A stretch of DNA of 64,000 bases from Microbulbifer sp. THAF38 (GTDB lineage: Bacteria; Pseudomonadota; Gammaproteobacteria; Pseudomonadales; Cellvibrionaceae), in contig NZ_CP045369.1 of NCBI RefSeq assembly GCF_009363535.1, positions 2,491,001 through 2,555,000 on the forward strand, in the 5' to 3' direction. Positions 35,413 to 44,624 of the stretch are shown here, piece by piece (positions within the stretch are counted from its first letter, which is position 1; each line of letters begins with the position of its first letter). The position numbers and the translations under genes are program-made. The notes under the pieces were generated by a model. It saw nothing but the letters and a program-made list of their open reading frames with translations. It ran no database searches and was not told the DNA's origin.

Positions 35413-36288
35413 ATGTATCCAAACCTACCCTCCCTCAATTCCTTAAAGGTTTTTGATGCAGCTGCGAGGCTCGGTAGCTTTAAGAAAGCTGCGGAGGAGC
35501 TCTTTATTACCCCTACAGCAGTATCCCACCAGATAAAAAACTTAGAAGAAACGCTAGGCAGCCAGCTGTTTGAGCGTAAAACCCGCGCAATACGATTAAC
35601 AGAAGAAGGAAGGCTACTCGCAGAAACAACTTCACGAGTTTTTCAGCAACTTGCCGCAGCAATAGGTGAAATCGCTAACTCAAATCGTGTGATTTCTGTC
35701 AGTACAACTTCATCTTTTGCGGCTCTGTGGCTGGTTCCCCACCTGGAGCGCTTTTATCAGAAGCATCCAGGTATCGAGATATCCATTTCGACCAGTGAAC
35801 AGATAGACAATATTGAGCGCGACCGACACATTGATATAGCTATTCGCTACGGTGAATTTGATCCAAAAACCGAAAATACGACAAGGCTTATTACGGAATC
35901 AGTGGGTATGTACGCTACGCCAAACTACTTATCAACTATAACGGATATCGAGCAGGCACAATTGTTAGAGACCAAATGGATTAACCAGTCTTTAACCTCA
36001 TTCAGCTGGGAATCCTTACTTGGCGACTTCAATAAAAACCTTACCATCCGTCAATATGATCAGGAACATCACGTTATACAAGCCGCACTGGCTAGCCAGG
36101 GGATTGCTTTAGTCAGTTCTCTTTTGGTACAGAATGCTTTACAGAACAAATGGTTAGTGCCGTATAAAAACACAGACATAAAACACAAAGCCAATGGATT
36201 GTCATACTACGCAGTAACCCCAAGTCGCAATATAAATAATAAAAGTGTAACTAGCTTTCTTTACTGGTTGACTGAAGAAATAAAGTAA
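35413..36288 (+). CDS. LysR family transcriptional regulator (GcvA-like)
   Basis: A 291-residue LysR regulator. The winged helix covers about 6-65 (SLKVFDAAARLGSFKKAAEEL, TPTAVSHQIKNLEETLG), followed by the periplasmic-binding-like effector domain (SVSTTSSFAALWLVPHLERF, IDIAIRYGEFDP). It is most like the GcvA group. Divergent to the azoreductase gene, it probably controls that gene and itself through the shared palindrome. The effector is unknown; a quinone or electrophile is likely by analogy. Downstream DNA becomes AT-rich. Confidence 0.9.
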   Translation: MYPNLPSLNSLKVFDAAARLGSFKKAAEELFITPTAVSHQIKNLEETLGSQLFERKTRAIRLTEEGRLLAETTSRVFQQLAAAIGEIANSNRVISVSTTSSFAALWLVPHLERFYQKHPGIEISISTSEQIDNIERDRHIDIAIRYGEFDPKTENTTRLITESVGMYATPNYLSTITDIEQAQLLETKWINQSLTSFSWESLLGDFNKNLTIRQYDQEHHVIQAALASQGIALVSSLLVQNALQNKWLVPYKNTDIKHKANGLSYYAVTPSRNINNKSVTSFLYWLTEEIK

Positions 36289-36423
36289 GTTGTGTAAATG
36301 TTTAAGATGTGACTCACTATAAAGAAAAGTAACTTTTATTGAAAAAAATCCACGGGACTGATCGTTAAAAATACTTCTAAGTTTGGGATAGAACTTTTAG
36401 CTGGAGTAATTGTGTAGGTTTAG

Positions 36424-36729
36424 GTCGAGATCCAAAAGCAATGTATTAATAAACATCGCGACCTTCCTACCTCATTTGCTGGGCAAGGCGAAATTACTCC
36501 TGCTATATCCAAAGATGATTTAAATGGTAGATTTACGGAGTACAACCCCCAGATATACTTTATTTTCAGAATTGTAATTATTACTCAAAATCCCGCACTG
36601 AGTATCGAGCAGTATATGATAAATAAGCTCTATACCCAGGCGTACAATGCCAAGCTACTGGAGCTAACTTCTAGAAGCTTGAGATCTAAACATATTATTT
36701 CAGGCTCAATGTCATATTCAATGATTTAA
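36424..36729 (+). pseudogene. Decayed reading frame without a start
   Basis: A 101-codon open stretch after a TAG at 36421, with protein-like sequence such as DLPTSFAGQGEITPAISKDD and LSIEQYMINKLYTQAYNAKL, ending at a TAA that overlaps the SDR gene by four bases. The only ATGs are far inside. The same frame continues upstream of two in-frame stops (KFGIELLAGVIV before them). This suggests the 3' end of a gene that lost its start. Chance openness cannot be excluded. I recognise no family. The remaining 36289-36423 holds nothing else. Confidence 0.35.
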
Positions 36730-37559
36730 GGACTTGACGCAGTCGCCAACTCAACCTGAAAACGCTTTCTTAGCTGTTTGAGAAATGTCGCCGGTGCTAA
36801 CCTGTATAAATAGGCTCCAATCAGGCTTATATCTTTCGGAAACCAACGCCCCCTGCCCTTTTCCCAGGCTGTCACAATCTGATTGGCCATCCACTCAGGG
36901 CTACGCACCGCTCCCACGGTGCTCCTTTGGTGCCTGGCCTGCCCACCATCTCCAGCTAAAGCGCTTTGCTCAATCGTTGTAGCCAGGAAACTTGGGTAAA
37001 CCATTAATACACCAACTCCATCGTTCCGCACTTCCTCACGGAATACCTCGAAATACTGGTGCAATGCACTCTTGGCTGCGCAATAGCCCGCGCGCCCCAA
37101 AACCGGCATCCATCCAGCCATTGAACTGATATTCACCACACAGCCAGAGGCCGCTTTCAGCTCTGCAAACAAGCCCTGAGTAAGTTCTACCGGTGCATGG
37201 TAATTGACCGCCATCACTTTTCGGATTACCGCACTAGACGTTTGTGTCGAGAGGCTTCGGTGCGTAATGCCAGCGTTGTTTATTAGCAGATCAACTCTTG
37301 GATACTCATTCCGTAAGGATTGAACCAATTCCGCCAATGCCAAGCTATTGGCTAAATCAACGGTATATGTTCTGGCTCGAATACCGCGCCCTTTGAGTTG
37401 TGCCTCTCTTTGACGGAGTTTTTCAGTGGAAACATCCAACAGAAGAAATTCCGCAGTGTATTTTCTTGATAGACATTCGGTAATTGCCCAGCCCAGTCCT
37501 CCGGCAGCTCCGGTCACCACAAAAGTTTTCTGTGATTTATCTGCCTTAATAGTAGCCAT
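36726..37559 (-). CDS. Short-chain dehydrogenase/reductase
   Basis: A 277-residue classical SDR. The cofactor motif TGAAGGLGWAI is at about 16-26, NNAG at about 93-96, the catalytic Ser in VNISSMAG and the YxxxK pair in YCAAKSALH. The C-terminal 40 residues (FPKDISLIGAYLYRLAPATF) resemble membrane-associated SDRs acting on lipids. Its ATG is one base after the stop of the epimerase gene, making it the last gene of the three-gene operon with the monooxygenase. The substrate is unknown; a lipid or steroid-like alcohol fits the context. Confidence 0.88.
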   Translation of the reverse strand: MATIKADKSQKTFVVTGAAGGLGWAITECLSRKYTAEFLLLDVSTEKLRQREAQLKGRGIRARTYTVDLANSLALAELVQSLRNEYPRVDLLINNAGITHRSLSTQTSSAVIRKVMAVNYHAPVELTQGLFAELKAASGCVVNISSMAGWMPVLGRAGYCAAKSALHQYFEVFREEVRNDGVGVLMVYPSFLATTIEQSALAGDGGQARHQRSTVGAVRSPEWMANQIVTAWEKGRGRWFPKDISLIGAYLYRLAPATFLKQLRKRFQVELATASSP

Positions 37560-37560
37560 C

Positions 37561-38529
37561 TCAGCTCTCCCCCACTGACGGTGAGAGTTTGCTGGAGGGC
37601 GGTCTTATTCCGAGTGCTTTTTCTGCAAACAAATAAAAGACTTCCTTCGATGTCTTCTCTGGAATAAATCCCAGTTCTTCTTTCAATAGGCGGTTATCCA
37701 GAACCGGCCTGTATTGCAAAAAGGCTACATGATCTGGGTGGGAATCCGTTAGGTGGAGGCTATAACCTAGCCGAAGTACCCCTTTTACCATCCAGACTGG
37801 TGGCCTTATCAGTGGCTTGGAGAGAATCTGTGCTATTTCCTTTGGGTTAAGACTGCCATCACCGGCCAGATTGAATATGCCGCAGGCCCCAGTCTTCACG
37901 CCAAGGGATAACGCGCGAATCACATCCTGGTCCCAGATAAAGACAAAAGGTGAGTTATAGCCACCGGGGTCCAAAAGTATTTTTCGCTTATACAGTGAGC
38001 TGATTTTGTTATTCGTTTTTTCGCCCAATATAGAGGAAACTCGAAATACCAGCTGCTTAAGATATGGGTGCCGCTTACGATATTCAGCCAGCAGCTCCTC
38101 AATTTTGCGCTTGTTATTGGAATAACCAAATTCAGGATTACCGCGCAGAGGATGGTGCTCTTCGAGTTTTGGTGGGTTATCAGGATAATAACCATAGGCG
38201 GCACCACTGCTTGCCACAGTAATATGCTCAACTCCTGCGTAGAGACAGGCCTCGAGTACATTTCTTGTGCCCTCTACATCGACACGGTACTCAGCAGTAT
38301 GATCCCGACCTGCAGCCATTACCGATGCTAAGTGAATCACATGAGTAATAGATTCTGCCTGCATTATTTTCCCAAGATCCTTATCACAGATATCCTTAAC
38401 AAGGATTGGAAAGCTTGCGGTTTTCGTGTGAATATCAATCCCAGTTACTGGTAAGATCTTGCTCAGATACTCGCCAAGTTGGTTTCCGATATAGCCTGCC
38501 GCACCTGTAATCAAAATCCGGGGATTCAT
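37561..38529 (-). CDS. NAD-dependent epimerase/dehydratase family protein
   Basis: A 322-residue extended SDR. The Rossmann motif ITGAAGYIGNQLGEYL opens the protein, ASSGAAYGYYPDNPP supplies the catalytic Ser and FGYSNNKRKIEELL the YxxxK. It follows the monooxygenase gene by 13 bases. The combination with a flavin monooxygenase and a second SDR suggests processing of a hydrophobic substrate and not sugar metabolism. No exact reaction can be assigned. Confidence 0.85.
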   Translation of the reverse strand: MNPRILITGAAGYIGNQLGEYLSKILPVTGIDIHTKTASFPILVKDICDKDLGKIMQAESITHVIHLASVMAAGRDHTAEYRVDVEGTRNVLEACLYAGVEHITVASSGAAYGYYPDNPPKLEEHHPLRGNPEFGYSNNKRKIEELLAEYRKRHPYLKQLVFRVSSILGEKTNNKISSLYKRKILLDPGGYNSPFVFIWDQDVIRALSLGVKTGACGIFNLAGDGSLNPKEIAQILSKPLIRPPVWMVKGVLRLGYSLHLTDSHPDHVAFLQYRPVLDNRLLKEELGFIPEKTSKEVFYLFAEKALGIRPPSSKLSPSVGES

Positions 38530-38542
38530 TCTGAATATCCTA

Positions 38543-39886
38543 TCAAGAAGTTGCTTGTAATCCGCCGGCCTGATAGGTCAAGGCTCGAGGTGAGAGGTCT
38601 TTTAGTAGGTCGGCTTTATGCTTTTTGATAACCTTTAGATAAGAGTCTTTATGTACATAATACGCCATGCGTTCGAGGTCAAGGTATCGCATACCACCGT
38701 CTATACGTTTTGCCGATTTCTGCTGAATAACCTTCCTGAAACGATTAGCAGATGACACTCCAGCAATTAACTGGTGAACATAAAGCGCTACGAGCTCCGC
38801 TTGCATATTGCGCCCCTCCCACCCCAAACCAGCCGCTTCTATCATGCCCATCATAAAAAGGTTGTCTGATTTCGGGTGGAATATATTCAGGTACAGACTC
38901 GGCGCATAGCCGTTCCAATTTAACTCTGCTTTATCTACGAATGGATAGTGCAACTTATAGCCGGTGGCCTGCACAATCAGGTCATACTCTTCACATTCAC
39001 CAGCTGAGAAATGCACTTTATGCCCATCGACCGATTTGATCGCCGGCCTTGGGTTGATATCTCCGTGGCCAATGTGGTGCAGCAATAAAGAGTTGACTAC
39101 GGGATGGGATTCAAAAAGTTGATATTTGGGCTCAGGCAGCCCGTATTGAGATGGGCTCCCTAGCGAGAGCCGAATCAGAGCTTTAGTTAGGCGTCGCTTT
39201 AGAGTGAGAGGTAGCTTGAATTTGCCACCCAACTGATCAATAGGTCGACCAGAAAAATATTTAGGCAGGAAGTGATATCCACGACGCAGACTGATATCCA
39301 CACTTCTCGCCCGATGCACCGCATCCACGGCAATGTCTGCTCCGCTATTGCCACAACCAATCAAAAGAACTCTTTTTCCGGCAAAGATCTCCGGGGACCG
39401 GTACTGAGAGGAATGTATTAGCTTCCCGGTGTATTGGCCGGGTAATTCCGGTTGGTTTGGATAATGTAATGTACCGCTGGCAATTAATAAGCCGCTAAAC
39501 TCTCGTGTTTTTTCCTGCCAATTCCGGCGGGTAGTTACTAGCCAGCCATCTCCGCTACGCACACATTGCACAACTTCCGTATCAAACTCATAGTGACCGT
39601 AAAGACCAAATTCTCTTGCATAGGACCGGAAATAATCACCCATGTCTCGATGACTTGGGTAATCAGCGACACTCTCATCCATCGGGAAGTCGGCAAATTC
39701 GGTCATCCTTTTAGAGGAGATAAGATGTGCCGATTCATACATGGTACTAGTTGGACTGTTGATATCCCATAGTCCTCCCACATCGCTGTGTACTTCAAAA
39801 CCGATACAGGGGATACCAAGCCTGAGTAGATTTCTTACTGTACAAAGGCCCATAGGGCCAGCACCTATAACCGCGTAAGGTTTCAT
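38543..39886 (-). CDS. Flavin-containing monooxygenase
   Basis: A 447-residue class B flavoprotein that inserts oxygen using NADPH and FAD. The FAD motif VIGAGPMGLCTVRNL is at the N-terminus, the NADP motif LLIGCGNSGADIAVDA in the middle, and the family fingerprint YTGKLIHSSQYR lies between. The ATG at 39886 has AAGGAAG upstream; an in-frame ATG at 39913 lacks one. It is first in the operon with an epimerase-like SDR and a classical SDR, and is divergent from an AraC regulator. This layout resembles mycobacterial virS-mymA, where the operon handles cell-envelope lipids. Confidence 0.88.
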   Translation of the reverse strand: MKPYAVIGAGPMGLCTVRNLLRLGIPCIGFEVHSDVGGLWDINSPTSTMYESAHLISSKRMTEFADFPMDESVADYPSHRDMGDYFRSYAREFGLYGHYEFDTEVVQCVRSGDGWLVTTRRNWQEKTREFSGLLIASGTLHYPNQPELPGQYTGKLIHSSQYRSPEIFAGKRVLLIGCGNSGADIAVDAVHRARSVDISLRRGYHFLPKYFSGRPIDQLGGKFKLPLTLKRRLTKALIRLSLGSPSQYGLPEPKYQLFESHPVVNSLLLHHIGHGDINPRPAIKSVDGHKVHFSAGECEEYDLIVQATGYKLHYPFVDKAELNWNGYAPSLYLNIFHPKSDNLFMMGMIEAAGLGWEGRNMQAELVALYVHQLIAGVSSANRFRKVIQQKSAKRIDGGMRYLDLERMAYYVHKDSYLKVIKKHKADLLKDLSPRALTYQAGGLQATS

Positions 39887-39942
39887 GGCACTTCCTTTAC
39901 CATAGCCATTCAATGCGAAACTAAGACAGGGGCAATATACCG

Positions 39943-39966
39943 TGACAAATCAAACGCAGATTGTCA
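39943..39966. promoter_or_regulatory. Inverted repeat between monooxygenase and AraC genes
   Basis: TGACAA and TTGTCA are separated by 12 bases in the 117-base gap between the divergent genes. Allowing one extra base the arms extend to TGACAAATC/GATTGTCA. It is a candidate operator. Confidence 0.4.
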
Positions 39967-40003
39967 TTATCGGGCAGAAACTGGTTAATTTAGGACATCC
40001 TTA

Positions 40004-41023
40004 ATGGATTTAACCGATTCCAGAAGTGTGAATCTCAGCTACTCAAAGGCTTTGATGGAAGCCTTGACCAGCTTGGGCCTACCCATTCCAATGAGAGCAA
40101 GTAAAGTGCTGTCTCAAATAAGTCGGCAAGAACGCGTCCCAATTCATCTGCAAGAACGACTTTGGAAGGCGATCATCGATAGCTATCCCGAACCGCTGTT
40201 GGGAATAAAGCTAGGGCTTGCCATGCAAACTAACCACATCGGGCTGGTCGGCCACTTGCTAATGACCCAGAAAGACCTCCAAGCAACCATAGATCAGTTA
40301 GTTAGCTATCACCCGCTGCTGGGAGAAGGCGGTCACTTTGAGGTGCACCGCGATACATTTTCAGTTAGCCTCTGCTACTATCCAAACTTTATCAACTTTG
40401 CACAAACTCGAGTAGAAACGATACTGGCTGCCTGTATCGCTCAAACCCAAGCTTTAACTGGTGGGAAGTTTCAGGGCTGCAAATTACTTCTCTCATACCC
40501 TGCTCCCAGCCTTGCCCTCCAACAGCAGTATCAGGAACTCCTGGCAATACCGGTGCAGTTCAATGCTCAAGTTTCGGCAATCCTATTCCCCGTTAAAGAC
40601 CTGGCAATTCCTCTGGTAGCGGCAGATAAAGACGTTGTAAGCTGTTTAAAACCGAAAGCTGATGCCCTTTTACAAGCGTTCGAGAAAAATAGCTTTCACA
40701 GAAAAGTCACCCTGTTACTTCAACAAACTCCCTACTTAACTCGAGAGCAAGTTGCCCAGCACCTCTGCCTTAGCACTAGGCATTTAGGCCGCAAGTTGCA
40801 AGAGGAACACACCTGTTTTCGCACGGTCCAGGACGAAGTGCGCAGTTATTATGCAAGGCAATGGTTAGTGCAAGGAGAGAAATCCAATAGCGATATCGCT
40901 ATAGCTTTAGGATATTCTGATGAGAGTGCATTTGGTAAAGCATTCAAACGCTGGGAAGGTATCTCTCCTAGCCTATATAATAAGCGCCAGAAAAGAGGCT
41001 CTAAAACGACTATAGATATCTAA
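40004..41023 (+). CDS. AraC family regulator with Arabinose_bd-type N-terminal domain
   Basis: A 339-residue regulator of the OruR/VirS type. The N-terminal region (about 15-200) has the conserved pattern GIKLGLAMQTNHIGLVGHLL and the C-terminus the double helix-turn-helix (LTREQVAQHLCLSTRHLGRK, IAIALGYSDESAFGKAFKRW). Divergent from the monooxygenase operon, it is its likely activator. Members of this group respond to long-chain or amino-acid derivatives. The AT-rich gap after it contains no gene. Confidence 0.9.
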   Translation: MDLTDSRSVNLSYSKALMEALTSLGLPIPMRASKVLSQISRQERVPIHLQERLWKAIIDSYPEPLLGIKLGLAMQTNHIGLVGHLLMTQKDLQATIDQLVSYHPLLGEGGHFEVHRDTFSVSLCYYPNFINFAQTRVETILAACIAQTQALTGGKFQGCKLLLSYPAPSLALQQQYQELLAIPVQFNAQVSAILFPVKDLAIPLVAADKDVVSCLKPKADALLQAFEKNSFHRKVTLLLQQTPYLTREQVAQHLCLSTRHLGRKLQEEHTCFRTVQDEVRSYYARQWLVQGEKSNSDIAIALGYSDESAFGKAFKRWEGISPSLYNKRQKRGSKTTIDI

Positions 41024-41531
41024 GCTAAGATAGGTTAGTTAATATAGTTCAGCAAACCCCTTCCCATAAAACCACTTCAAATATCATACAAATATTCAGC
41101 GTACCGCCTGCTCAGAATTATTTACTTGGAGCCGTAATATTTAATAAATTTAAAACAGACAACGGTACATAATTGCATCAAAAAACCCAAAATCAAACAA
41201 TATTCCAATAGCAATATGCCAACACTAACTCAATGAGTGTCACGCCGAATAGTTGACAAAACTACAACCTCTCACTATATGGCTCACAGGTTAAATTTTT
41301 GATATCGATTATTTGGCGTATGAAATCACCTTATATCCCACTAGACTCCAACACTAAATTTAGGTAAATATTTAATACGATCCCCATGCAAGCACCGCCT
41401 CAAGAAAGATTATTTGTCTAACTAGTGCATTGATCACCCTGGATTATTTATCACCCAGCCAAGATGATCCAGGAATCCCGAAAACATTCAAAGTACAAGC
41501 AAATTAAGCAACCCAAAACCAAGGAAGAACT
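41024..41531. other. AT-rich intergenic region
   Basis: About 508 bases with no frame, repeat or hairpin that I can support. It carries the promoter of the BON-domain gene, which has AAGGAAG just before its ATG. Confidence 0.35.
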
Positions 41532-42086
41532 ATGAGCCTTATCAAAAAAACCCTAAGTTCCATGGCGATAGCTATGCTCGTGTCATCTGCAGCCATAGCC
41601 GAAGAAAATTCCAATCAGAAAAATTCGGCCATGAATGACATGTGGCTGGATGGAAAAGCAGAGACTGTACTCTTGCTAAATAAAAACTTAAATAGCTTTA
41701 CTATTGACACCAAAGTTAGCAACGGCATTGTGACCCTGTCTGGCCAGGTAGATAGCGAAATTGACAAGCGGCTGGCTGGGGAGCTGGTTTCAGGGATAAA
41801 AGGCGTCAAGAGCGTTAAAAACGAACTGACCGTTACAAACAAAAAGAGTATTAGTGACACTATCTCTAGTGAGTATACAGACGCCAAGATTGCAACCGTC
41901 GTAAAAACCCGGCTATTGCTGGATCAGGAGATCCCCGGAACTAAAATTGACGTCTCAGCCCAAGGTGGAACCATCACCCTAAAGGGGTCAGTAAAATCCA
42001 GTGCCCAGAAAGATCTCGCTCAGGCGATTGCGGAAAACACTGAAGATGTAAAGAAAGTTGTGAATAATCTGACAGTTGTTAAATAG
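41532..42086 (+). CDS. Periplasmic BON-domain protein (OsmY-like)
   Basis: A 184-residue secreted protein: signal peptide (MAIAMLVSSAAIAEE, cleavage near 23), then two BON domains at about 42-105 and 118-184. Both have the typical beta-alpha-beta pattern, with VSNGIVTLSGQVDSEIDKRL in the first and AQGGTITLKGSVKSSAQKDL in the second. BON domains bind membrane phospholipids. OsmY helps periplasmic stress tolerance and protein folding. The gene stands alone. Confidence 0.88.
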   Translation: MSLIKKTLSSMAIAMLVSSAAIAEENSNQKNSAMNDMWLDGKAETVLLLNKNLNSFTIDTKVSNGIVTLSGQVDSEIDKRLAGELVSGIKGVKSVKNELTVTNKKSISDTISSEYTDAKIATVVKTRLLLDQEIPGTKIDVSAQGGTITLKGSVKSSAQKDLAQAIAENTEDVKKVVNNLTVVK

Positions 42087-42265
42087 TAAATCCTGAAAAA
42101 TCACTACACATCCAAATTGCTTGGAGTAATTCAGACCAAGCCATCAGGTATGGCTGAAAACATGGCCAATTAAAGAACATAATTGCACCACTAAAAAATC
42201 ATCTTCCAGGGAGTTCTCACATACACCAAACCAGACATTTATATTACATTTGCGAGGCCCAGGGC

Positions 42266-43153
42266 CTATACCCGGGGACGGTAAAGCAACCTGCCACGGC
42301 AAGCCAGATTTAGCCATTCCAGGCAGCCAGTATCCAAAACCGTCACCACCGCCCCACCCTTTTGATCCTCACAAAATGCGATATTTGTTGGGCGCATCCC
42401 ACAGGTCGGGATACGCTCGGCTATCTTGCCATCACAATCGAGAACGCTCACATCGCCCTGGCCAAATACGGCACAGTAAAGCCGGCCATCATCACCAAAA
42501 GCCATTCCATCCGGCCCACTAAAACCTTCGGGTGACCCCAGGATAACATTGCCAAAAAGCTCCGCCTCCAAGGGTACTTGAGAGGCGAGATCATATCGAT
42601 AAATATTCCCTGTTACAGTTTCGCTCACATATAGTCGCTCATCAGTATCAAATGCGATGCCATTTGCAAAAGACAGGCCAGTGTCGATTAGCCTTAAGAC
42701 GTGGCCATTACGTGGATCAATTTCAAATACCCTTCCGTCATATTGACATTGCCTGAAGTCAGCACGAACTACCTGCCCCTCAACAAACTTATCTGGATCA
42801 ATGCCAGAATCAGTCAGATAGAGTAAGCCATTTTTCCCAAACGCTAAATCATTTGGCCAAAGATAAGGGTAATCCTTAGGCCCTTCATAGATATTAAGTA
42901 CCGTACCATCTGGCTTCATGCGTACCAGTTTTTTACCTCCACCTCCGGCTATCCACAGATTGCCATCGCCATCGATTGCTATGCCATTTGGACGCCAACC
43001 CGGCTGTCCCACCAGATGGTATCGCCCATGTTTATCAATACGGCTCACACAATTGCGCGCATTCGACATTTCTGCAATATATACTTGGCCGTCAGGTAAA
43101 CAGACCGGTCCTTCCGGTTCCTGCAAATCATTGAAAAGTATGCGCCTTTCCAT
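42266..43153 (-). CDS. SMP-30/gluconolactonase family protein
   Basis: A 295-residue six-bladed beta-propeller, cytosolic as no signal is seen. Blade motifs recur: WRPNGIAIDGDGNLWIAGGG, WPNDLAFGKNGLLYLTDSG and GPDGMAFGDDGRLYCAVFG. Metal ligands expected from the family are the early Glu in EPEGPV and the later Asn and Asp in NGIAFD and GPDG. The ATG at 43153 fits the family; TTG at 43186 is an alternative. It follows gadB by 83 bases in the same direction. The lactone substrate is unknown. Confidence 0.85.
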   Translation of the reverse strand: MERRILFNDLQEPEGPVCLPDGQVYIAEMSNARNCVSRIDKHGRYHLVGQPGWRPNGIAIDGDGNLWIAGGGGKKLVRMKPDGTVLNIYEGPKDYPYLWPNDLAFGKNGLLYLTDSGIDPDKFVEGQVVRADFRQCQYDGRVFEIDPRNGHVLRLIDTGLSFANGIAFDTDERLYVSETVTGNIYRYDLASQVPLEAELFGNVILGSPEGFSGPDGMAFGDDGRLYCAVFGQGDVSVLDCDGKIAERIPTCGMRPTNIAFCEDQKGGAVVTVLDTGCLEWLNLACRGRLLYRPRV

Positions 43154-43236
43154 AGGATTCACCGTGTAATTCAATCTACGTAGCAACTCGAATTAATAGA
43201 GCAATCGATTAATCATTTTCGATTGCCCTACAGTAC

Positions 43237-44610
43237 TTAACACTTACTCGTTGCCACCTTATGGGGATCATGCAATTTTGGAGGTGTAGCATTTCCACCA
43301 TGCTTCTCCAACCATTCACACGCATGAATAATGTCATCAGCCAGACCATTGATAGCATTCAGGTTTAAATGTGGGCGCACCACGATACGTAAGGAATTTA
43401 CTGATTGAGCATTTGGAGGCATTGAATAAGCCGATAACACCCAGCCCCGTTCACGCACCTTGTCGGATATATCGTATTCATTAAAATTAGTTATTTTATC
43501 ATTCAAGGTCATTGCGACTACAGGAATACGTTGCGTTTTGTTCATAATCTCGAAGTAACCGCTATTCACCAACCTACCACGTAAAGTCTGAGCATTAGAC
43601 AGGGTGTGAGACATAATATCTCTATACCCCTTAAAACCCAGGCGGATAAAATTGTAATATTGATAAGCAACCGGTGATGCATTTCTGCTGAAATTTAATG
43701 TGGCCGTGGGCATTTCGCCGCCCAGATAATTGACATAGAACATTAAATCTTCATCGAAAACGGACCGCTCACGGAAAATTATCCAGCCCAACCCCGGCGG
43801 TACCAAACCAAATTTGTGTCCCGATGCGTTAATGGATTTTACCCGTGGCAGGCGAAAATCCCAGTGATAGTTGGGATATAAAAATGGATTTACAAATCCT
43901 CCAGAAGCACCATCAATATGCATGGGAATGTCATGGCCGGTTTTCTCCTGGTGGCGATCTAGCCAGTTATGAATTGCACGAAAGGAGTCATCTTCACCGG
44001 TGAAAGTCTGCCCGGCAATCGCCACCACAGCGATGGTATTTTCATCAACCAACTCATCCAGATGTTCGCTATTAAAGCGATAGTGCCCAGGCTTTAGGGG
44101 AGCTATACGCGGTTCCACATCGAAGTAGCGCATAAACTTTTCCCAAACGATTTGAACATTGGCTCCGGTAACCAGGTTTGGCCTGGATGTATCCTTACCA
44201 GCTTTCTCTCTCTGTTTGCGCCAATTCCATTTGTGGGCCAAGCCCGCCAGCATACAGGCTTCAGAAGAACCAATGGTGGCTGCACCATAAGGCTCCACAC
44301 CTTTGGGCCCATTCCACAGCTCATGCAGCCATCGCACCATACGCGCTTCCATAGCGAATAACTGTGGGTACATATCGTGGTCGATATAGTTCTTCAAGTA
44401 GTGGTTCTTGGCTACATCGAAAGCTTCTGGCTCAGTAAAGGTAGTAACAAAAGAGGAGAGATTCATAGCCGGTTTGGCATCAGACCAGGTTTCGCTGGTC
44501 ACTATGGATTCCGCTGCATAAGCTGAGATGCTGTCCCTGGGGAAGTGATCCTCGGGGATATCCTCATTATATTCATCAAAGAACATATCGAATGGCGACT
44601 TCTGTTTCAC
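43237..44610 (-). CDS. gadB: Glutamate decarboxylase
   Basis: A PLP enzyme converting glutamate to GABA while consuming a proton. With the GTG at 44610, which has AAGGAGG at ideal spacing, it has 457 residues, close to the 466 of E. coli GadB. Visible are GSSEACMLAGLAHKWNWR, HIDGASGGFVNPFL and the PLP lysine in SINASGHKFGLVPPG (K266). A GTG at 44628 is in frame and overlaps gadC by four bases, but lies before the ribosome site. It follows gadC and forms a glutamate/GABA acid-resistance operon. Confidence 0.93.
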   Translation of the reverse strand: MKQKSPFDMFFDEYNEDIPEDHFPRDSISAYAAESIVTSETWSDAKPAMNLSSFVTTFTEPEAFDVAKNHYLKNYIDHDMYPQLFAMEARMVRWLHELWNGPKGVEPYGAATIGSSEACMLAGLAHKWNWRKQREKAGKDTSRPNLVTGANVQIVWEKFMRYFDVEPRIAPLKPGHYRFNSEHLDELVDENTIAVVAIAGQTFTGEDDSFRAIHNWLDRHQEKTGHDIPMHIDGASGGFVNPFLYPNYHWDFRLPRVKSINASGHKFGLVPPGLGWIIFRERSVFDEDLMFYVNYLGGEMPTATLNFSRNASPVAYQYYNFIRLGFKGYRDIMSHTLSNAQTLRGRLVNSGYFEIMNKTQRIPVVAMTLNDKITNFNEYDISDKVRERGWVLSAYSMPPNAQSVNSLRIVVRPHLNLNAINGLADDIIHACEWLEKHGGNATPPKLHDPHKVATSKC

Positions 44611-44624
44611 GACCGACCTCCTTG

